18,625 nucleotides of DNA from Ruminococcaceae bacterium UBA6842. Its GTDB lineage: Bacteria; Bacillota; Clostridia; Oscillospirales; Acutalibacteraceae. The notes under the pieces are model-generated. The model was given only the letters and a program-made list of their open reading frames with translations. It did not search any database and was not told the DNA's origin. The first letter of the stretch is position 1. Each line of letters begins with the position of its first letter. Made by a program: the position numbers and the translations under genes. Shown one piece after another: positions 6,978 to 14,326 of this stretch. The stretch is taken from NCBI GenBank assembly GCA_002451855.1, contig DKDS01000022.1, positions 197 through 18,821 of the forward strand, in the 5' to 3' direction.

Positions 6978-7547
6978 TTAAAAATTCAGTATTCCGAGAT
7001 GCTCAAGCAGTATTTTAAGACCGATAAGTATTAAAATAAGTCCGCCGGCTATTTCGGCCTTGTTCTTATATTTAAGACCGAATACATTTCCGACCTTAAG
7101 ACCTATTCCCGAAATTATAAATGTAATGGTGCCTATAAACAGAACAGCCGCTACTATGTTGACATCGGGCAGCAGGGCAAAGGTTATGCCGACTGCCAGC
7201 GCGTCAATACTTGTAGCTGTCGCAAGGACTGCCATTGTACCGAAGCCGAAGGAGCTGTTTGCTTCTTCGGTTTCTTTTGAAAGGCCCTCTCTTAACATAT
7301 TGCCGCCGATAAACGAAAGCAGAACAAAGGCTATCCAGTGGTCGTACTGTGTTATGTATTTTTCAAAGGTTGAGCCTAACAAATAGCCTATCGTTGGCAT
7401 TAAAGCCTGAAATCCGCCGAACCAGGCGCCTATTATAAGATAATGCTTCGGTTTAAGCTGCCGTGTAGACAGCCCCTTACATACGGAAACCGCAAAGGCG
7501 TCCATTGAAAGACCCACCGCAATTAAAAACAATTCAAAAATACCCAT
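6978..7547 (-). CDS. mntP: Manganese efflux pump MntP
   Basis: MntP (YebN, DUF204) exports Mn2+ across the cytoplasmic membrane. The 189-residue protein has six hydrophobic segments in two homologous halves. Each half carries a conserved membrane aspartate needed for transport in the characterised E. coli protein: D16 in LSMDAFAVS and D115 in TSIDALAVG. The ATG at 7545-7547 is supported by AAGGAG (7555-7560) at 7 bases. The frame stays open further upstream but only through the riboswitch. Regulation is unusually clear: promoter, manganese riboswitch and terminator all lie in the 190-base leader. The gene converges on the upstream ABC permease with only seven bases between their stops. Confidence 0.95.
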   Translation of the reverse strand: MGIFELFLIAVGLSMDAFAVSVCKGLSTRQLKPKHYLIIGAWFGGFQALMPTIGYLLGSTFEKYITQYDHWIAFVLLSFIGGNMLREGLSKETEEANSSFGFGTMAVLATATSIDALAVGITFALLPDVNIVAAVLFIGTITFIISGIGLKVGNVFGLKYKNKAEIAGGLILILIGLKILLEHLGILNF

Positions 7548-7570
7548 ACAAATTCTCCTTAAATTTTGGT

Positions 7571-7608
7571 AAAAAATAAGACTCGGGCGCCGAAATGCAC
7601 CCGAGTCT
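7571..7608 (-). terminator. Riboswitch-controlled intrinsic terminator before mntP
   Basis: A 12-bp stem, AGACTCGGGTGC with GCGCCCGAGTCT on the minus strand (7597-7608 with 7579-7590, one G-U pair), has a six-base loop and is followed by TATTTTTT. It lies between the aptamer and the mntP ribosome binding site, as expected for a transcription-attenuating expression platform. Confidence 0.9.
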
Positions 7609-7697
7609 CGTTCTTTAATACAAGCCAGACCGTAAAAGCATACAGTCAGTGTGTTGACTTGTAACGCCCCCAAAAGGCGCCACTACTCCCTCGAATA
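7571..7697 (-). promoter_or_regulatory. yybP-ykoY manganese riboswitch of mntP
   Basis: On the minus strand the leader begins with CGAGGGAGTAG (7683-7693), matching the conserved GGGAGUAG element of yybP-ykoY. A GGCGCC/GGGCGTT hairpin follows. Next comes an arm closed by ACAAG and CTTGT with an inner GACTGTA/TACGGTC helix, and then the conserved AACGAGAC element. CGAG (7690-7693) can pair with CTCG (7602-7605), which is also the 5' half of the terminator stem. Closing the aptamer should therefore disfavour the terminator. Known members bind Mn2+ and switch expression on, which fits an efflux pump. The fold was worked out by eye. Confidence 0.88.
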
Positions 7698-7705
7698 TAA
7701 AAGCA

Positions 7706-7734
7706 ATTCTACCACAGACAAATATATCTGTCAA
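7706..7734 (-). promoter_or_regulatory. Sigma-A promoter of mntP
   Basis: Minus-strand TTGACA (7729-7734), a 17-base spacer and TAGAAT (7706-7711). The predicted start falls just before the riboswitch. The spacer holds a dyad: ACAGA (7727-7731 read on the minus strand) and TCTGT (7714-7718). Confidence 0.8.
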
Positions 7735-7741
7735 GAAAATT

Positions 7742-8722
7742 TTATACCGATATTTCATTTTTAAGCTCGTTGCCCGAAAAATAGTCAAGGAAGTTTTTAA
7801 CGGTGGTTTCGGCTATTGCGCTTAAAGCTTCTTTTGTTAAAAATGCCTGATGTGAGCTTACAATTACATTAGGCATTGCAATAAGAGTTGAAAGGGTGTC
7901 GTCGGTTATTACCTCGTCGGAGAAATCCTCAAAGAACAGCGAGGTCTCCTCCTCATATACATCAAGCCCCGCGGCGCCTATTTTCCCTGATTTAAGTCCG
8001 TTATTAAGCGCCTGTGTGTCAATAAGCTGACCTCTTGATGTGTTGATAATATAAACGCCCTTTTTCATTTTGCTTATGGTCTCGTCGGATATAAGGTGCT
8101 TGTTTTCACGGGTCAGGGGGCAGTGGAGCGAAATTATATCGCTTTTTTCCAAAAGCTCGTCAAGCGTTACATACTTTCCCGCAAATTCGGGACTTTCGTA
8201 CGGGTCAAAGCCCAGTATATTCATACCGAAGCCCTCGCAAATATCGGCAAAGCAACGCCCGATTTTTCCAGTGCCTATAATTCCCACGGTCTTGCCGTGC
8301 ATATCGAAGCCTATAAGACCCTCTAATGAAAAGTTATGATCGCGGGTTCTGATATATGCACGGTGAATTTTGCGGTTAAGGGTTAAAAGCAGTCCCATAC
8401 CGTGCTCGGCAACGGCATACGGCGAATATGCCGGAACTCTTACCACCCTTATTCTTCCTGCCGCCGCCTTTAAATCAACATTGTTGTAGCCGGCACAGCG
8501 CATAGCTATTATTTTTACTCCGTATTCGTCAAGCTTGTCTATGACCTCGCGGTCGATTGTATCGTTTACAAATGCGCATACGCCGTCACAGCACGCCGCC
8601 ATACTTACGGTTTCCTTATTAAGCTTGTTTTCAAAAAATCGTATGTTAAGCTCGTCGTTTCTGAAATTCGCAAAGCTCTCTCTGTCGTATGATTTTGCGT
8701 CAAAAAATGCTATTGTTTTCAA
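7742..8722 (-). CDS. ldhA: D-lactate dehydrogenase (2-hydroxyacid dehydrogenase family)
   Basis: The enzyme reduces pyruvate to D-lactate with NADH, a fermentative step in the cytoplasm. The 326-residue product has the Rossmann motif GTGKIG at 150-155 with D173 ending the next strand, which favours NAD over NADP. The catalytic residues are R230 in NTSRG, E259 in LDVYEEE and H291 in SSHQAF, with the same mutual spacing as in Lactobacillus D-LDH. The stretches LFFEDFSDEVITDD and HQAFLTKEAL are typical of the LdhA branch. The start is a TTG at 8720-8722, chosen because GGAGG (8730-8734) sits 7 bases upstream and the frame has no ATG nearby; the product then begins MKTIAFFDAKSYD as family members do. 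Other 2-hydroxyacid dehydrogenases are the alternative. Confidence 0.88.
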   Translation of the reverse strand: MKTIAFFDAKSYDRESFANFRNDELNIRFFENKLNKETVSMAACCDGVCAFVNDTIDREVIDKLDEYGVKIIAMRCAGYNNVDLKAAAGRIRVVRVPAYSPYAVAEHGMGLLLTLNRKIHRAYIRTRDHNFSLEGLIGFDMHGKTVGIIGTGKIGRCFADICEGFGMNILGFDPYESPEFAGKYVTLDELLEKSDIISLHCPLTRENKHLISDETISKMKKGVYIINTSRGQLIDTQALNNGLKSGKIGAAGLDVYEEETSLFFEDFSDEVITDDTLSTLIAMPNVIVSSHQAFLTKEALSAIAETTVKNFLDYFSGNELKNEISV

Positions 8723-8883
8723 TGTTCTGCCTCCGTTTAAGCTACTCTGTCTAAAATTACTAATAGTATTGTCATAAAAAATCGTTATATACGCCATAGT
8801 GAAAAGAGACGGTTTTTTGTATAATAAGTTTATATAAAATAACGGGGCTATCGGTAGTGCGGCAGCCATTGGGGGAACGGACA

Positions 8884-9933
8884 ATGAAAAAATTTCTGAA
8901 TCGTTTGTTTATAGACGGTCTTTCGGGAATGGCGTACGGACTTTTTTCAACGCTTATTATCGGAACGATTATCTGTCAGATAGGCAAATTGGTGGGAAAC
9001 AATATTGTAGGCGAATATCTTACGGCAATGGGAAATGTCGCTAAAACCGTAACAGGTGCGGGAATAGGCGTCGGCGTCGCCTGCAAGCTTAAATCAACTC
9101 CGCTTACAACCGTTGCGGCGGCTGTTGCCGGTATGGTGGGCGCTTTTCCGAATATAGCGAACGAGGCTTATAAAATAGGCGCTCCGGGCGAACCTCTCGG
9201 TGCGTTTATAGCGGCGTATATCGCAATAGAGATAGGCGCTTTGGTTTCAGGCAAAACAAAGGTGGATATAATAGTCACACCTGTTTGCTGTATTTTAAGC
9301 GGAGCTGCCGCAGGGTATTTTGCGGGACCCTATATTTCGGCGGCAATGAAGTTTATAGGTCAGCTCGTTAATATCAATGTAGATAAAAGCCCGATAATAG
9401 GCGGAATTGTGGTTTCGGTGCTTATGGGTATAATCCTTACACTGCCTATTTCATCCGCCGCAATAGGAATTTCTATGGGACTTACAGGTCTTGCCGCAGG
9501 CGCGGCTACAATAGGCTGCTGCTGCAATATGATAGGCTTTGCGGTAATAAGCTACCGTGAAAACAAATTCGGAGGACTTATAGCTCAGGGTCTCGGCACT
9601 TCCATGCTTCAGGTTCCCAATATTGTAAGAAATCCGCTTATTTGGCTTCCAGCAATAATTTCAAGCGCAATTTTAGGTCCTGTTTCATCCGCGGTTCTTA
9701 AAATGGTAAGCAATCCCGTGGGCTCGGGTATGGGTACATCGGGACTTGTGGGTCAGTTTATGTCGTATGACAGTATGATTGCCGCAGGCTTTACACCGAT
9801 AGTTACGATAATCGAAATACTTGTTATGCACTTCATTCTTCCCGCGGCTATAAGCCTTGCCGTTTCCGAGGCTATGAGAAAGCTTAAGCTTATAAAGCCG
9901 GGAGACTTAAAGCTTGAGGCGGCAAATGCGTAA
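8884..9933 (+). CDS. Orphan EIIC-like membrane transporter (PTS_EIIC_2 family)
   Basis: The 349-residue protein is very hydrophobic, with about nine or ten membrane segments and many glycine and alanine residues. It resembles PF13303, a phosphotransferase-like EIIC family of unknown substrate. Visible landmarks are MKKFLNRLFIDGLSGMAYGL at the start, GIGVGVACKLKSTPLTTVAA at about 59-78, SSAAIGISMGLTGLAAGAAT in the middle, and a CCC triplet in IGCCCNMIGF. The start ATG has GGGGGA (8871-8876) upstream; a weak TATAAT at 8820-8825 may be the -10. No EIIA or EIIB domain is encoded here, so energy coupling is unclear. Its stop overlaps the nth start by eight bases, suggesting cotranscription. The family call is from memory. 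Confidence 0.8.
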   Translation: MKKFLNRLFIDGLSGMAYGLFSTLIIGTIICQIGKLVGNNIVGEYLTAMGNVAKTVTGAGIGVGVACKLKSTPLTTVAAAVAGMVGAFPNIANEAYKIGAPGEPLGAFIAAYIAIEIGALVSGKTKVDIIVTPVCCILSGAAAGYFAGPYISAAMKFIGQLVNINVDKSPIIGGIVVSVLMGIILTLPISSAAIGISMGLTGLAAGAATIGCCCNMIGFAVISYRENKFGGLIAQGLGTSMLQVPNIVRNPLIWLPAIISSAILGPVSSAVLKMVSNPVGSGMGTSGLVGQFMSYDSMIAAGFTPIVTIIEILVMHFILPAAISLAVSEAMRKLKLIKPGDLKLEAANA

Positions 9934-10555
9934 AAAGGAAAGAACGGCGGCTGCGGTAGAAAGACTTGAAAGGCTGTATCCCGACGCAATATGCTCGCTT
10001 GAATATAAGGACGCCTTTCAGCTGCTTATAGCAACAAGGCTTTCGGCGCAATGCACGGACAAGCGCGTCAATATGGTGACGCCTGAATTGTTTAAGGCTT
10101 TTCCGAATGCCGAAAGTATGGCGGCGGCGGATGTAAAAAGGGTAGAAGAGCTGATTAAGACCTGCGGACTTTATAAAACAAAGGCAAAGGATTTAGTGGG
10201 TATAGGCAAACAGATTACCGAACGCTTCGGCGGCAGAGTGCCCGATACAATAGAAGAGCTTACCACCCTGCCGGGTGTGGGAAGAAAGACGGCAAACCTT
10301 GTTTGCGGAGATATTTACGGTAAGCCCGCTGTTGTAACAGATACGCATTTTATAAGAATTTGCGGCAGGCTCGGTCTTACCGATTCCAAAAATCCGCTTG
10401 TGGTTGAAAAGGAAATGCGTAAGCTGTTAGAGCCCGATAAATCGAACGCCTTTTGCCACAGAACGGTGCTTTTCGGTCGTGAAGTATGCACAGCGAGAAA
10501 TCCGCACTGCGAAGAATGTATATTAAAGGATATATGCCTTAAAAAGAAGGGTTGA
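9926..10555 (+). CDS. nth: Endonuclease III (DNA glycosylase/AP lyase)
   Basis: Endonuclease III removes oxidised pyrimidines and nicks the resulting abasic site in base-excision repair. The 209-residue protein has the helix-hairpin-helix LPGVGRKTA at 115-123 with catalytic lysine K121, and catalytic aspartate D139 in VTDTH. The iron-sulfur cluster ligands C188, C195, C198 and C204 have the exact C-x6-C-x2-C-x5-C spacing. The ATG at 9926 is preceded by GAGG and lies inside the last codons of the EIIC gene; a TTG in frame at 9914 has no better site. The next gene follows with near overlap. All catalytic features are intact, so activity is expected. Confidence 0.96.
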   Translation: MRKKERTAAAVERLERLYPDAICSLEYKDAFQLLIATRLSAQCTDKRVNMVTPELFKAFPNAESMAAADVKRVEELIKTCGLYKTKAKDLVGIGKQITERFGGRVPDTIEELTTLPGVGRKTANLVCGDIYGKPAVVTDTHFIRICGRLGLTDSKNPLVVEKEMRKLLEPDKSNAFCHRTVLFGREVCTARNPHCEECILKDICLKKKG

Positions 10556-10557
10556 CA

Positions 10558-11397
10558 ATGGCGCAAAAAAGGGTAGCGGCTATACATGACATTTCCTGTC
10601 TCGGCAGATGCTCGCTTACGGTTGCCCTGCCGATAATTTCCGCCGCAGGGGTGGAAACGGCTGTTATTCCTACTGCAGTGCTGTCCACGCATACGGGCGG
10701 TTTTAAGGATTATACGGTGAGGGACCTAAGCTCCGATATTGTGCCGACCGCGTGCCACTGGAAAAGCGAGGGTATTACGGTTGACGCGGTTTATACGGGT
10801 TATCTTTGCTCTAAGGAGCAGATATATCTTGTAATGGAGGCGGCGCGCCTTATAAGCGGCAGTGATACGCTGTTAATTACGGACCCCGTTATGGCTGATA
10901 ACGGCAGGCTTTACAAGGGCTTTGACGGCGGTTACGCCGATTATATGCTTAAGCTTTGCTCTGCCGCGGATATAATTACCCCGAATATAACCGAAGCGGC
11001 GCTTATGCTTGGCGTAAGGTTCCGTGAAGGACCGTACAGCGAGGATTATATAAACGCATTGCTTGAGGGACTTTATGTGAAGACTCATTCAAAGATAGTT
11101 CTTACCGGCGTATATTATGATGAAAGACGGATAGGCGCGGCGGTTTATGACGGTGAGAAAAAATCGTATGTTTTCACAGAACGGCTCGGGCGTATGTATC
11201 ACGGTACGGGCGATATTTTTTCAAGCACTTTAACGGCGGCGCTTATGAACGGCAGGAGCCTTAAAGCGGCGGCGCAGATAGCGGTTAATTTTACCGCCGC
11301 CTGTATAAAAAAGACTATGGAAGAGGATACAGACCCGAGGTTGGGCGTAAATTTCGAATCGCAGATACCGAACCTTATTAAATATTTACAGCTGTAA
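10558..11397 (+). CDS. pdxY: Pyridoxal/pyridoxamine kinase (PdxY-like)
   Basis: This enzyme phosphorylates pyridoxal or pyridoxamine to the B6 coenzyme forms (vitamin B6 salvage, cytoplasm). The 279-residue product is a ribokinase-fold member. The N-terminal HDISCLGRCSLTVALPIISA motif (10-29) and TAVLSTHTGGF (39-49) line the substrate site. TPNITEA is at 141-147, and the phosphate-binding GTGD at 216-219 has catalytic base D219. I chose the ATG at 10558, with GAAGGG (10546-10551) at 6 bases; the in-frame TTG at 10552 overlapping the nth stop is less likely. It is the last gene of the EIIC-nth-pdxY run, before a strong terminator. Substrate preference between pyridoxal and pyridoxamine cannot be decided here. 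Confidence 0.88.
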   Translation: MAQKRVAAIHDISCLGRCSLTVALPIISAAGVETAVIPTAVLSTHTGGFKDYTVRDLSSDIVPTACHWKSEGITVDAVYTGYLCSKEQIYLVMEAARLISGSDTLLITDPVMADNGRLYKGFDGGYADYMLKLCSAADIITPNITEAALMLGVRFREGPYSEDYINALLEGLYVKTHSKIVLTGVYYDERRIGAAVYDGEKKSYVFTERLGRMYHGTGDIFSSTLTAALMNGRSLKAAAQIAVNFTAACIKKTMEEDTDPRLGVNFESQIPNLIKYLQL

Positions 11398-11432
11398 AAA
11401 AGCGGCAGGATAACAAATCCTGCCGCTTTTTA
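11396..11432. terminator. Bidirectional terminator between pdxY and copZ
   Basis: An 11-bp perfect stem AGCGGCAGGAT (11401-11411) pairs with ATCCTGCCGCT (11417-11427) around AACAA. A runs flank it on the left and T runs on the right, so it can serve both the plus-strand pdxY transcript and the minus-strand copper operon. Confidence 0.93.
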
Positions 11433-11441
11433 TTCTCTTGA

Positions 11442-11639
11442 TTAAATTACGCTCGGGGTAAATCCGAGGTCGTTCAGTGTGTCAACCGCAGTTTTAAGGC
11501 AGTTTTCACAGCCGTTTACCGTAACGGTCTTGTTTTCAAGCGATACGCTGAAGTCAAGCTTTTCGGCCTTAAGCGCTTTTTCAATGCGGCTTACACAACC
11601 GTCGCAGTGCATATCTGGTACAGAGATTTTTCTTTCCAT
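11442..11639 (-). CDS. copZ: Copper chaperone CopZ-like, heavy-metal-associated domain
   Basis: The 65-residue protein is a single HMA domain that would carry Cu+ to CopA or CsoR. The metal-binding motif is MHCDGC (C12 and C15). A second, unusual CENC pair (C44 and C47) lies after the third strand. I chose the ATG at 11637-11639 because GAGG (11648-11651) sits 8 bases upstream; the ATG two codons earlier is only two bases from that site. The ribosome binding site overlaps the csoR stop, so it is the last gene of copA-csoR-copZ. The length matches stand-alone CopZ proteins. Confidence 0.92.
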   Translation of the reverse strand: MERKISVPDMHCDGCVSRIEKALKAEKLDFSVSLENKTVTVNGCENCLKTAVDTLNDLGFTPSVI

Positions 11640-11649
11640 TTTCATTTCC

Positions 11650-11949
11650 TCATTTCATAAGCTTTTGCAGGGTGGCGACAAGCTCGTCGATAACACTGTC
11701 GTCGCCCTTGCGTATATTTTCAGCCACACAGGTGTGTATGTGGTTTGAAAGCAGTTCCTTGTTAAATGCGTTAAGCGCCGCTCCGATTGCCGATACCTGT
11801 ATCAGTATATCGGTGCAGTAGGCCTCGTTTTCAAGCATACTTTTAACGCCGCGAACCTGACCCTCAATGCGGTTGAGACGGTTTATAAGGGAACGGTATT
11901 CGGCCTCACTGCGGTGCTTTTGCTTTTTACAGCACTCACATTCACTCAT
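11650..11949 (-). CDS. csoR: Copper-sensing transcriptional repressor CsoR
   Basis: CsoR represses copper-export genes and releases DNA when it binds Cu+. The 99-residue all-helical protein has the copper ligands C45 (in EAYCTDIL), H70 and C74 (NHIHTC), the C-H-C set of copper sensors rather than nickel or formaldehyde sensors. The conserved NRLNRIEGQVRGVK (23-36) lies in the DNA-binding face. A short N-terminal cysteine cluster (C4, C6, C7) is an extra. Its ATG overlaps the copA stop (ATGA). The matching operator is visible in the copA promoter, so the operon should be self-regulated. Confidence 0.95.
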   Translation of the reverse strand: MSECECCKKQKHRSEAEYRSLINRLNRIEGQVRGVKSMLENEAYCTDILIQVSAIGAALNAFNKELLSNHIHTCVAENIRKGDDSVIDELVATLQKLMK

Positions 11950-14165
11950 AGTTTTTTACTCCTTAATCTTAAAGCGTTGCTGACTACAAATACAGAACTT
12001 AAGGACATTGCAAGTCCTGCCAGCATCGGGTTTAAAAGCGGTCCGCCGAACAGATAGAGTACACCTGCGGCTATCGGTATGCAAACCGTGTTATAGCAAA
12101 ACGCCCAGAACAAATTTTCCTTGATATTTGTAATTGTAAGACGGCTTAGGCGTATAGATCTCGGAACATCTATGGGATCGCTCTTCATAAGAACAATATC
12201 CGCCGCCTCGATTGCAATATCGCTCCCTCCGCCGATTGCACAGCCTATATCGGCCTCGGAAAGAGCAGGGGCGTCGTTTATTCCGTCGCCGACCATCATA
12301 ACAGTACCGTATTTTTTGCGTATTTCGGAAACAATTTCGGCTTTTTGCTCGGGCAGAACCTCGGAATATACCTCGTCCGCGCCTACTAAGGAGCCGATAT
12401 AATCGGCGCACGCCTTGTTGTCGCCCGAAAGTATTACCGTGTGAATACCGAGCTTTTTAAGACGGTCAAACGCCGAGGCAGAGGTATCACGCACACTGTC
12501 CGCAACGGCTATTAAGCCGAGAATATCGTTATCCGCCGCAACATATATAAGCGATTTACCCTCGCCCGCAAGCCTTTTACCGCTTTCCTCATATTTTTTA
12601 ATATCTATACCGCTTTCTTTTAAAAACACGGCATTTCCAAGTAATACTGCTTTTCCGTCAACCGTACAGCGCAAGCCTTTACCCGATACATTTTCAAGTG
12701 CTTCGGGACGGGTGGGGGAAAGACCCTTATCTGCCGCATAATCCGTAACCGCTTTGGCTAACGGGTGGTCTGAACCCGATTCTGCGGCAGTCGCATAGTA
12801 TAAAAGCTTATTTGCATCATCGGCGCAAACATCGGTCACGGCGGCCTTGCCTACGGTAACAGTGCCGGTCTTATCAAAAATAACCGCTTTTACCTTGTGG
12901 GTTATTTCAAGTATTTCGCCGTTTCGTATCAGTATGCCGTTTGCGGCGCCGAGTCCCGTACCAACCATAATTGCCGTGGGCGTTGCAAGACCGAGCGCAC
13001 ACGGGCAGGCAATAACGAGCACGCCTGTAAATACCTTAAGAACAAAGGAGATTTCCTTGCCTGAGATAAGCCATGCGGCGGCGGCAAGAAACGCGATTAT
13101 TATTACCGCCGGAACGAAAATGCCGGCGACCTTGTCTGCCGTCTTTGAAATAGGAGCTTTCTTGTTCTGAGCGTCCTCTACGAACTTGATTATTTTCGCA
13201 AGCGCCGTGTCCTCTCCTACCTTTGTAACCTTGGCGTAAATAACACCGTTAAGGTTTATACTGCCGCCTATGACGCTGCTGCCCTCGGTTTTTTCCACCG
13301 GTATGCTTTCACCGGTAAGCATTGATTCGTCGGCACTGCTGAAGCCCCCTGTGACCGTTCCGTCAAGCGGAATTTTGGCGCCGGGCTTTATCACCAGTAT
13401 TTCCCCGACCTTTACTTCCTTTGTGGGAACCGTAATTTCCTCGCCGTCACGGAGCACCACTGCGGTATCGGGACTTAATTCCATAAGCTTTTTAATTGCC
13501 GAGGCGGTCTTTTTCTGACTGCGGAGCTCAAGGTGCTTGCCGAGCGCTACGAGCGTTATTACCACCGCAACGCTTTCATAATAAAGATTATGAACCGCAT
13601 GGTGATAATAGGGGATAGCGTATGTCATAACGACGCTGTAAATAAACGACGCTCCGGCGCCTATTGCCACAAGCGAATCCATATTAGGATTTCCTCTTAA
13701 AAGCAGGGGAATACCGGTTGTAAAAAATCTTTTGCCCATATATATTACCGGTATGCAAAGCAAAAGCTGGGTAAGGGCAAATCCGGCGGGGTCGCTGTTC
13801 ATATTCATAAAAAACGGAACAGGCAGATTTTTTACAAGCATTTGACCCATAGATACATAAAGCAGTACAGCCGACAGCACAGATGAAACAATAAGTATCG
13901 GTAAATCGCTTTTTTCCTTAGGCTTCTCTTCACTTTTTTCTTCCTTTTCGGCGGTTTCGGGCGAGATTCCGAAGCCCGCGCGCTCTACGGATTTTTTAAA
14001 GTCTGCGGGACCCGTTTTTGTTTCGTCGTAAACCACAGTCATTTTTTCGGTTACAAGGTTTACCTCACAGCTTTCAACGCCGTCAAGCTTTGATACTACC
14101 CTTTGCACCGAAGAGGAGCAGGCGGCACAGGACATACCGCTTATATTATACCGTTCTTCCTTCAT
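11946..14165 (-). CDS. copA: Copper-exporting P1B-type ATPase CopA
   Basis: CopA pumps Cu+ out of the cytoplasm at the expense of ATP. The 739-residue protein has one N-terminal HMA domain (MSCAAC, C13 and C16) and a charged Glu/Lys-rich linker (about 70-87). The actuator motif is TGES at 284-287, the membrane CPC at 387-389, and the phosphorylation site DKTGT at 431-435. HP at 467-468 and GDGINDAP at 626-633 follow. The last helices carry YN (691-692) and MSLSS (720-724), the Cu+-specific set. The start ATG has GAAGGG (14174-14179) 8 bases upstream. It is first in the operon copA-csoR-copZ, under a CsoR-type operator. All catalytic motifs are intact. Confidence 0.97.
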   Translation of the reverse strand: MKEERYNISGMSCAACSSSVQRVVSKLDGVESCEVNLVTEKMTVVYDETKTGPADFKKSVERAGFGISPETAEKEEKSEEKPKEKSDLPILIVSSVLSAVLLYVSMGQMLVKNLPVPFFMNMNSDPAGFALTQLLLCIPVIYMGKRFFTTGIPLLLRGNPNMDSLVAIGAGASFIYSVVMTYAIPYYHHAVHNLYYESVAVVITLVALGKHLELRSQKKTASAIKKLMELSPDTAVVLRDGEEITVPTKEVKVGEILVIKPGAKIPLDGTVTGGFSSADESMLTGESIPVEKTEGSSVIGGSINLNGVIYAKVTKVGEDTALAKIIKFVEDAQNKKAPISKTADKVAGIFVPAVIIIAFLAAAAWLISGKEISFVLKVFTGVLVIACPCALGLATPTAIMVGTGLGAANGILIRNGEILEITHKVKAVIFDKTGTVTVGKAAVTDVCADDANKLLYYATAAESGSDHPLAKAVTDYAADKGLSPTRPEALENVSGKGLRCTVDGKAVLLGNAVFLKESGIDIKKYEESGKRLAGEGKSLIYVAADNDILGLIAVADSVRDTSASAFDRLKKLGIHTVILSGDNKACADYIGSLVGADEVYSEVLPEQKAEIVSEIRKKYGTVMMVGDGINDAPALSEADIGCAIGGGSDIAIEAADIVLMKSDPIDVPRSIRLSRLTITNIKENLFWAFCYNTVCIPIAAGVLYLFGGPLLNPMLAGLAMSLSSVFVVSNALRLRSKKL

Positions 14166-14244
14166 AACAGTTTCCCTTCTTTTTAAGTATTATACCCAAT
14201 TTAAAGCATATTCCGAGAATAACGCTTTATCGGTATCCGCATAG

Positions 14245-14273
14245 ATTATATACCCTATGGGGGTATTTGTCAA
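14245..14273 (-). promoter_or_regulatory. copA promoter with CsoR operator in the spacer
   Basis: Minus-strand TTGACA (14268-14273), a 17-base spacer and TATAAT (14245-14250) form a perfect sigma-A promoter. The spacer contains the GC-rich dyad ATACCC-TATG-GGGGTAT (14250-14266 on the plus strand), which matches the known CsoR operator style. Apo-CsoR bound there would block RNA polymerase. Confidence 0.88.
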
Positions 14274-14274
14274 G

Positions 14275-14306
14275 CAAAAAAACAAACCGCTTTTTGGGCG
14301 GTTTGT
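14275..14306 (-). terminator. Intrinsic terminator of the hemolysin III-degV unit
   Basis: Read on the minus strand, a 9-bp stem ACAAACCGC (14298-14306) pairs with GCGGTTTGT (14282-14290) around a seven-base loop, followed by a T run. It ends only two bases before the -35 of the copA promoter, so it insulates copA from the upstream genes. Confidence 0.88.
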
Positions 14307-14326
14307 AATTCTCTGATATTTAGTTG

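Noticed and set aside
8740..8800. Sigma-A promoter or Rex site for the D-lactate dehydrogenase gene
   Set aside because: AT-rich sequence gives only poor hexamers, and no TTGTTAA-type Rex palindrome is seen.
10552..10554. TTG as the start of the pyridoxal kinase gene
   Set aside because: The ATG at 10558 has better spacing to GAAGGG and gives a family-like N-terminus.
12091..12411. Arginine-rich minus-strand frame inside copA
   Set aside because: It is an out-of-frame reading of the CopA GDGINDAP region; the Arg richness comes from the codon phase.
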